Below are positions 58,725 to 62,315 of a DNA stretch of 62,315 bases, in pieces. The translations under genes and the position numbers were made by a program. Origin of the DNA: Candidatus Scalindua sp. (GTDB lineage Bacteria > Planctomycetota > Brocadiia > Brocadiales > Scalinduaceae); assembly GCA_021776915.1 (NCBI GenBank), contig JAIQZU010000038.1, positions 1 through 62,315 of the forward strand. The letters are read 5' to 3'. The notes under the pieces were generated by a model. The model was not told the origin of the DNA, did no database searches, and saw only the letters and a program-made list of their open reading frames with translations. Numbering within the stretch: the first letter of the stretch is position 1; every line of letters begins with the position of its first letter.

Positions 58725-60305
58725 ATGGGAAGTTTGCAAATACCTAATAAATCGGCTGCAACCGGGACTAGAACGAGGACAGGAAGAGATGTTCTGCCGC
58801 AAAGTGGAATGTGTGTTGTCTGTCTGGATGGATGTCCCGGATACTGTGAGATTGGTTTGTCATCTATGAGGGGCCCGGAGACGATATATCCGATACCATT
58901 TGGAAAGAGTACATCGAGCGGTACAAAAGATTATCCGGTAGACTATTCACATTTTAACATTTCGGGAACTGTTGCCAGTCATCACCAGAAAGAGTACGAA
59001 CAGTTTACAAACGTAAATGTTGAAACACGTCTCGGTAGAGACAAAGGCCTTAAATTAAAATTACCCTTGATCTGTACAGGTTTGGGTTCCACTCAGATAG
59101 CTCAGAAACATTTTGCGGATCTCGGGGCCGGTTCTGCCATTTGTGGTACGGGGATAGTAATTGGTGAGAATGTGGTAGGGATGGATGAGACGTCTAAATT
59201 TGACAAAGATCATAAAGTTACACAGTGTAAGGAACTTGAAAGAAGGTTTAAATCTTTTAAAGACAATCAGAGGGACGGTTATGGCTTTATTGCCATTCAG
59301 GCTAACCCGGAAGATTGGAGATTGGGGGTTCTTGAGTATAGTTTGAATACATTGGGTTCTGATGCCGTTGAATTGAAATGGGGACAGGGCGCTAAGAATA
59401 TAGGTGGTGAAGTTAAGATTTATAATCTGGAAAAAGCAATACTATTGAAAAAAAGGGGCTACATTGTAATCCCTGACCCGGAAGACAAGGTTGTGCAGAA
59501 AGCCTTTAAAACAGGTGCTGTTGAGGGGTTTGAGAGGCATACCAGGGTGAAGGCAATATCAGAGTATCTGCCTAAAGCGATTGATGATTTTGGTAAGCAG
59601 GTAGACCACCTGAGACATGCTGGCGCTAAATATGTATTCCTGAAGACAGGTGCATACAGGCCATCTGATCTGGCAAGGGCCATCAAGTTCTGCTCGATTT
59701 ATAAACTTGACGTTCTAACCATTGACGGCGCTGGCGGAGGGACTGGCATGAGTCCGTGGAGAATGATGAATGAATGGGGGGTGCCGACCGTTTATATTGC
59801 CGCTATGACTTATAATTTCTGTAAGAGGCTGGCAGACAGGGGAGAGTATGTGCCGGACATAATTCTTGCAGGTGGACTTACAGCCGAAGATCATATTTAT
59901 AAATCATTCGCGTTGGCCGCGCCGTTTGTAAAGGCTGTAGGCATGTCTCGATCCACAATCTGTGCTACCATGGTTGGGAATACCAATGGAGAAGCGATTA
60001 AGGCCGGTGATATACCAAAACCTGCTTCAGAACATGGCGATTCTGTTGATAAGATTTTCTATTACTCATCAAAGGTCAAAGAGGAATTTGGAAAGGTGAC
60101 TCCGGGTGTATTGGGTATGTATTCCTATTATGAAAAAATGGCAATGGGTCTTCGACAACTAATGGCCGGATCAAGGAGATTTGACCTCAGTGAAATCGTC
60201 AGGGATGACATTTTCGCGTTGACCAGGGAAGCCGCTGATGTTACAGGGATCAATTATATAATGGATTGGGAAAATGAGGCATCAGAAGCAATACTGGATG
60301 CATAA
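58725..60305 (+). CDS. gltB: FMN-binding glutamate synthase-domain protein (GltB central domain)
   Basis: The protein has 526 aa. ACGGAGG precedes the ATG. An N-terminal Cys-rich segment (SGMCVVCLDGCPGYCEIG) is followed by the FMN/2-oxoglutarate domain: VELKWGQGAKNIGGEV, TIDGAGGGTGMSPWRMM and ILAGGLTAEDHIYKSFAL. The glutaminase domain and C-terminal GXGXG domain of bacterial GltB are absent, as in archaeal-type split glutamate synthases and related FMN enzymes. It may need a separate glutaminase, or may perform another reaction. Position after gdhA supports nitrogen metabolism. The symbol refers to the domain only. Confidence 0.82.
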   Translation: MGSLQIPNKSAATGTRTRTGRDVLPQSGMCVVCLDGCPGYCEIGLSSMRGPETIYPIPFGKSTSSGTKDYPVDYSHFNISGTVASHHQKEYEQFTNVNVETRLGRDKGLKLKLPLICTGLGSTQIAQKHFADLGAGSAICGTGIVIGENVVGMDETSKFDKDHKVTQCKELERRFKSFKDNQRDGYGFIAIQANPEDWRLGVLEYSLNTLGSDAVELKWGQGAKNIGGEVKIYNLEKAILLKKRGYIVIPDPEDKVVQKAFKTGAVEGFERHTRVKAISEYLPKAIDDFGKQVDHLRHAGAKYVFLKTGAYRPSDLARAIKFCSIYKLDVLTIDGAGGGTGMSPWRMMNEWGVPTVYIAAMTYNFCKRLADRGEYVPDIILAGGLTAEDHIYKSFALAAPFVKAVGMSRSTICATMVGNTNGEAIKAGDIPKPASEHGDSVDKIFYYSSKVKEEFGKVTPGVLGMYSYYEKMAMGLRQLMAGSRRFDLSEIVRDDIFALTREAADVTGINYIMDWENEASEAILDA

Positions 60306-60336
60306 CTCTTTTACCTGAATTGAGCGATTTTGTAGC

Positions 60337-60354
60337 CGCAACCTTGAGGTTGCG
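60337..60354. repeat. REP-like palindrome
   Basis: CGCAACCT-TG-AGGTTGCG is a perfect 8-bp inverted repeat, just after the glutamate synthase-like gene. ACCTGAATTGAGCGATTT directly before it (60313-60330) matches, in reverse, the hairpin after flgE. Confidence 0.5.
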
Positions 60355-60412
60355 AAACTTGTGTAGCTTCATCAAATGTAGAGAAACGCAGGCTAAAGTA
60401 TAAAATAATTTT

Positions 60413-60457
60413 AAAGGCTGTATAAGGTTTTAAAAGAACCTTACACAGCCTTTTTTT
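60413..60457 (+). terminator. Rho-independent terminator
   Basis: AAAGGCTGT and TAAGGTT pair with AACCTTA and ACAGCCTTT (one mismatch, 7-nt loop), followed by a run of T. It terminates the glutamate synthase-like transcript. Confidence 0.85.
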
Positions 60458-60623
60458 ATAACTTGAAATAAAACAAAGAATATTGTAACTTTAGCTCACT
60501 GTTAGAAGATGAATAATATCAAGACTCATAAATGAAAGTGAAGGGTTTGGATAAATACCATTCAGCCAACATAGCTAGATTGGTCATCATCCAAAAATCA
60601 TATCCAATATTAATATAGACTTT

Positions 60624-60695
60624 GCCCGCGTGGCTCAATGGCAGAGCACGTCACTCGTAATGATGAGATTGGGGGTTCGACTCCCCCCGTGGGCT
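60624..60695 (+). tRNA. tRNA-Thr (CGT anticodon)
   Basis: The cloverleaf folds well. The acceptor arms GCCCGCG and CGTGGGC pair (one G-U). The anticodon stem CGTCA/TGATG has loop CTCGTAA, giving anticodon CGT. The T-arm is GGGGG-TTCGACT-CCCCC. The discriminator is T and CCA is not encoded. A T-run follows at once. It decodes ACG. Confidence 0.92.
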
Positions 60696-61009
60696 TTTTT
60701 TAACTCTTTTAATATTAGATACTTACTGTTTTCAAAGACCCAAAAAAAGCGTCACCAGACCGTCACCAGAATGAAAAACAATTACCCGACGATGTTAGAT
60801 CAGAACTAAGAACATCATTGCATCAAATAATGGGTTTAGCAAACTCGCGTTATGAAAATTGCCTTGACTTTGCGGTGAATTATATTAGCATCATATATAG
60901 TACACGCCCACATGAGCATTTCAGTATAAGTTGACTTTTTTCAAAAGAAATTTATTTTCCATGATTTTAATCATTTTGTGGGAAATGTACCGATTATATA
61001 GACGAGTAT

Positions 61010-61441
61010 ATGAGCGATCCCTTAAGTCAGCATTACGAGTACCTTGATGCAATAAATCCTATTGATGGGAATAAATTTACTGTAAAAATAAGTTGTGAAC
61101 GTATGCAAATTGTTGCTCGCAGAGGAAAGGGACACGTCTATGAAATGGCATATGTTTTGCCTGAAGTATTAATAAAACCGAAAGCCATATTTACAGGTTT
61201 ACGCAGAGACGAAGATGAACCCATGAAAAGCAACAGTTTTGGATCTCTGTGTTATGTTGGTAGGCCATCAGTAGCTTATATGTCCAATGGACAGCGAGTG
61301 GAACCTTGGCCAGACCAAGTTTATTTGGTGTTTGTAAGTGATGAGAATGCTGTCTACAATTGGCGGTGGGAAAAAGCTGACAGTTATGACTTGGATTTGC
61401 CTAAAGAACATGATAAACGATTCAAAAGGAGAGCATTGTGA
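61010..61441 (+). CDS. Hypothetical protein, first gene of three-gene cassette
   Basis: The protein has 143 aa and starts with ATG at 61010. No family is certain. KPKAIFTGLRRDEDEP, GSLCYVGRPSVAYM and QVYLVFVSDENAVYNWRWEKAD give a small soluble mixed alpha/beta protein with a 'VYNWRWE' ending, reminiscent of accessory genes on mobile DNA, possibly a nuclease-like toxin. It overlaps the next gene by 4 bp, ending at TGA inside GTGA. It is downstream of a tRNA, a usual integration site. Confidence 0.6.
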   Translation: MSDPLSQHYEYLDAINPIDGNKFTVKISCERMQIVARRGKGHVYEMAYVLPEVLIKPKAIFTGLRRDEDEPMKSNSFGSLCYVGRPSVAYMSNGQRVEPWPDQVYLVFVSDENAVYNWRWEKADSYDLDLPKEHDKRFKRRAL

Positions 61442-61854
61442 TTAATAAGCCAGAAAAGAACTTTGAAGACATAGCGCTCGGATATCTTGACGAAAATATT
61501 GAGTTTGAACCTACAGCAACCTATGATGTAGATGGTGACTGTGTGGAGTTTTTGGCCAGACCTGACAGTTTTTATGCTGAACGTATAGATGATTTAGTGA
61601 CTGTTTATTACAGCCAGGAAACCGATGAGATTATTGGATCGTTAATAAAAGGTGTTTCAAAATATTGTCAAAAACTCAAAGAGAAAATGCCAGGTTTCAT
61701 TATAGAAATACATGAAGGGTCGATTATGTTAGAGCATTTATTCCTTGCCCGTATGTGGGAAAGTGATATGGAGGAGATGCGGGTTATTGTTTATAAGCAA
61801 TTACAGGAAGCAGCCGAAAGAACAAATATTCGTGTTCCTATATGTAAAGTGTAG
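61438..61854 (+). CDS. Hypothetical protein, second gene of cassette
   Basis: The protein has 138 aa with a GTG start overlapping the previous stop, and AAGGAGAG 4-6 nt before it. YAERIDDLVTVYYSQETDEIIGSLI is loosely like DUF2283-type short beta proteins, but this is not enough to assign the family. It is acidic overall and has no signal peptide. It overlaps the third gene by one base, so the three are translated together. Function unknown. Confidence 0.6.
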   Translation: MINKPEKNFEDIALGYLDENIEFEPTATYDVDGDCVEFLARPDSFYAERIDDLVTVYYSQETDEIIGSLIKGVSKYCQKLKEKMPGFIIEIHEGSIMLEHLFLARMWESDMEEMRVIVYKQLQEAAERTNIRVPICKV

Positions 61855-62120
61855 TGGCAACACCAATAAAAGATACTCCTATTTTATCTGGTAAAGATTC
61901 AGATCGTTTCTTAAAAAAACCGAAAGAAAATTTAAGTGAAGCGTTATCATTGTTTCTGATTTCTTGTTTTGAACAAGGCACGCTAGCTGACGTTTTAAGA
62001 GAATCTGGCCTCATGCCATTACATGCGGCGCCACATACCCCCAAAAAAACAGACAAATCAAAATACATAGACATAGACATTCCTTTTAATATTCAAAGCT
62101 CACAAGCATGCCACGCATAA
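61854..62120 (+). CDS. Small hypothetical protein, third gene of cassette
   Basis: The protein has 88 aa with a GTG start sharing its first base with the preceding TAG. VATPIKDTPILSGKDSDRFL at the N terminus resembles the start of short antitoxin-like proteins found in toxin-antitoxin pairs ('PI..TPVL.G.D..RF'). LSEALSLFLISCFEQGTLADVLRESG is helical. The resemblance is a memory-based impression only. It ends ~195 bp before the window edge. Confidence 0.5.
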   Translation: MATPIKDTPILSGKDSDRFLKKPKENLSEALSLFLISCFEQGTLADVLRESGLMPLHAAPHTPKKTDKSKYIDIDIPFNIQSSQACHA

Positions 62121-62315
62121 CCCCTGTTCGTTGGCAATTTCCTTGAAGAGTGTAAACAATTCATACCTTAAGCCATTCAATAAGCGAATCAGTTCATTAT
62201 GCGAAGCCGTAAGGCCGCAAAATCCTGCATCACTTCAACAGTTCCGCTCCTTTGCCCCATAATCCAGCTTTACGTTGTCCTGGGCGTTTCTCCGGCCCGG
62301 AGGCGGGAAGAAATC
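62121..62315. other. Window end, no clear gene
   Basis: On the minus strand there is a 43-codon open stretch (GLTASHNELIRLLNGLRYEL and following) ending at a stop near 62105. It has no start or known motif. It may be the 3' tail of a gene entering from outside or chance. Confidence 0.35.

Larger units (their letters stand above)
60306..61009. other. Intergenic region containing tRNA-Thr and repeats
   Basis: Apart from the terminator, palindrome and tRNA listed here, the stretch 60700-61009 has an 11-bp tandem repeat (CGTCACCAGA-, ~60759-60780) and AT-rich sequence. A half-match to the sigma-54 upstream element (CATTTTGTGGGAAATGT) occurs at 60971-60987, with no paired promoter. No other gene is visible. 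Confidence 0.5.

Noticed and set aside
60971-60987. CATTTTGTGGGAAATGT resembling the sigma-54 upstream element
   Set aside because: There is no GG-N10-GC promoter at the expected distance in either direction.

Overview
The window is AT-rich DNA from a diderm, flagellated bacterium. Separate L-ring (flgH) and P-ring (flgI) genes show that there is an outer membrane. The large set of TPR/glycosyltransferase hybrids, B12-type radical SAM proteins and sigma-54 promoters would fit an anammox-type planctomycete (Brocadiales, Scalindua-like). Omnitrophota- or Nitrospirota-like lineages remain possible because no marker gene lies in the window, so this placement is an inference.

Layout. (1) 1-9.9 kb: TPR-rich glycosyltransferases and FkbM/other methyltransferases on both strands, including two damaged genes. 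(2) 10.2-29.5 kb: a surface-glycan island, all on the minus strand. It holds a GDP-heptose type set (SIS isomerase, GHMP kinase, nucleotidyltransferase), six radical SAM proteins, three methyltransferases, two YdcF-like proteins, an SGNH hydrolase, an SDR enzyme, a membrane glycosyltransferase and a flippase-like protein. (3) 29.9-37.7 kb: a second minus-strand glycan operon with a polytopic glycosyltransferase-TPR protein, DUF2304 plus a DPM1-like GT2, a TPR-GT4 protein, an oxidoreductase-acetyltransferase fusion and a transglutaminase-like protein. (4) 38.3-53.2 kb: flagellar rod, ring, hook and hook-junction genes on the minus strand: fliK-flgD-flgE, flgF-flgG-flgA-flgH, flgI-flgJ-flgN-flgK-flgL-fliW-csrA. 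(5) 53.9-55.3 kb: two lipoproteins. (6) 55.8-60.3 kb, plus strand: aminotransferase, glutamate dehydrogenase and a glutamate-synthase-type FMN protein. (7) 60.6-62.3 kb: tRNA-Thr(CGT) followed by a tightly overlapping cassette of three unknown small genes.

The most striking observation is regulatory. Nine sites fit the sigma-54 promoter layout, GG-N10-GC, and eight sit just ahead of the minus-strand flagellar and glycan operons. At seven of these, a similar palindrome-like element (core near GGAAA-N2-4-TTTCC, often preceded by ACAT-N2-TGT) lies about 160-180 bp further upstream, as expected for an enhancer-binding-protein site. The glycan genes and the hook-basal-body genes therefore look like one sigma-54 regulon. 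The simplest reading is that the glycan island makes a surface or flagellar glycan expressed together with the flagellum.

Other notable features are tandem repeats in FliK, a repeated extra module in FlgE that also occurs in FlgK, REP-like palindromes inside coding sequences, and a long palindromic repeat present twice that distorts the apparent start of one glycosyltransferase gene.
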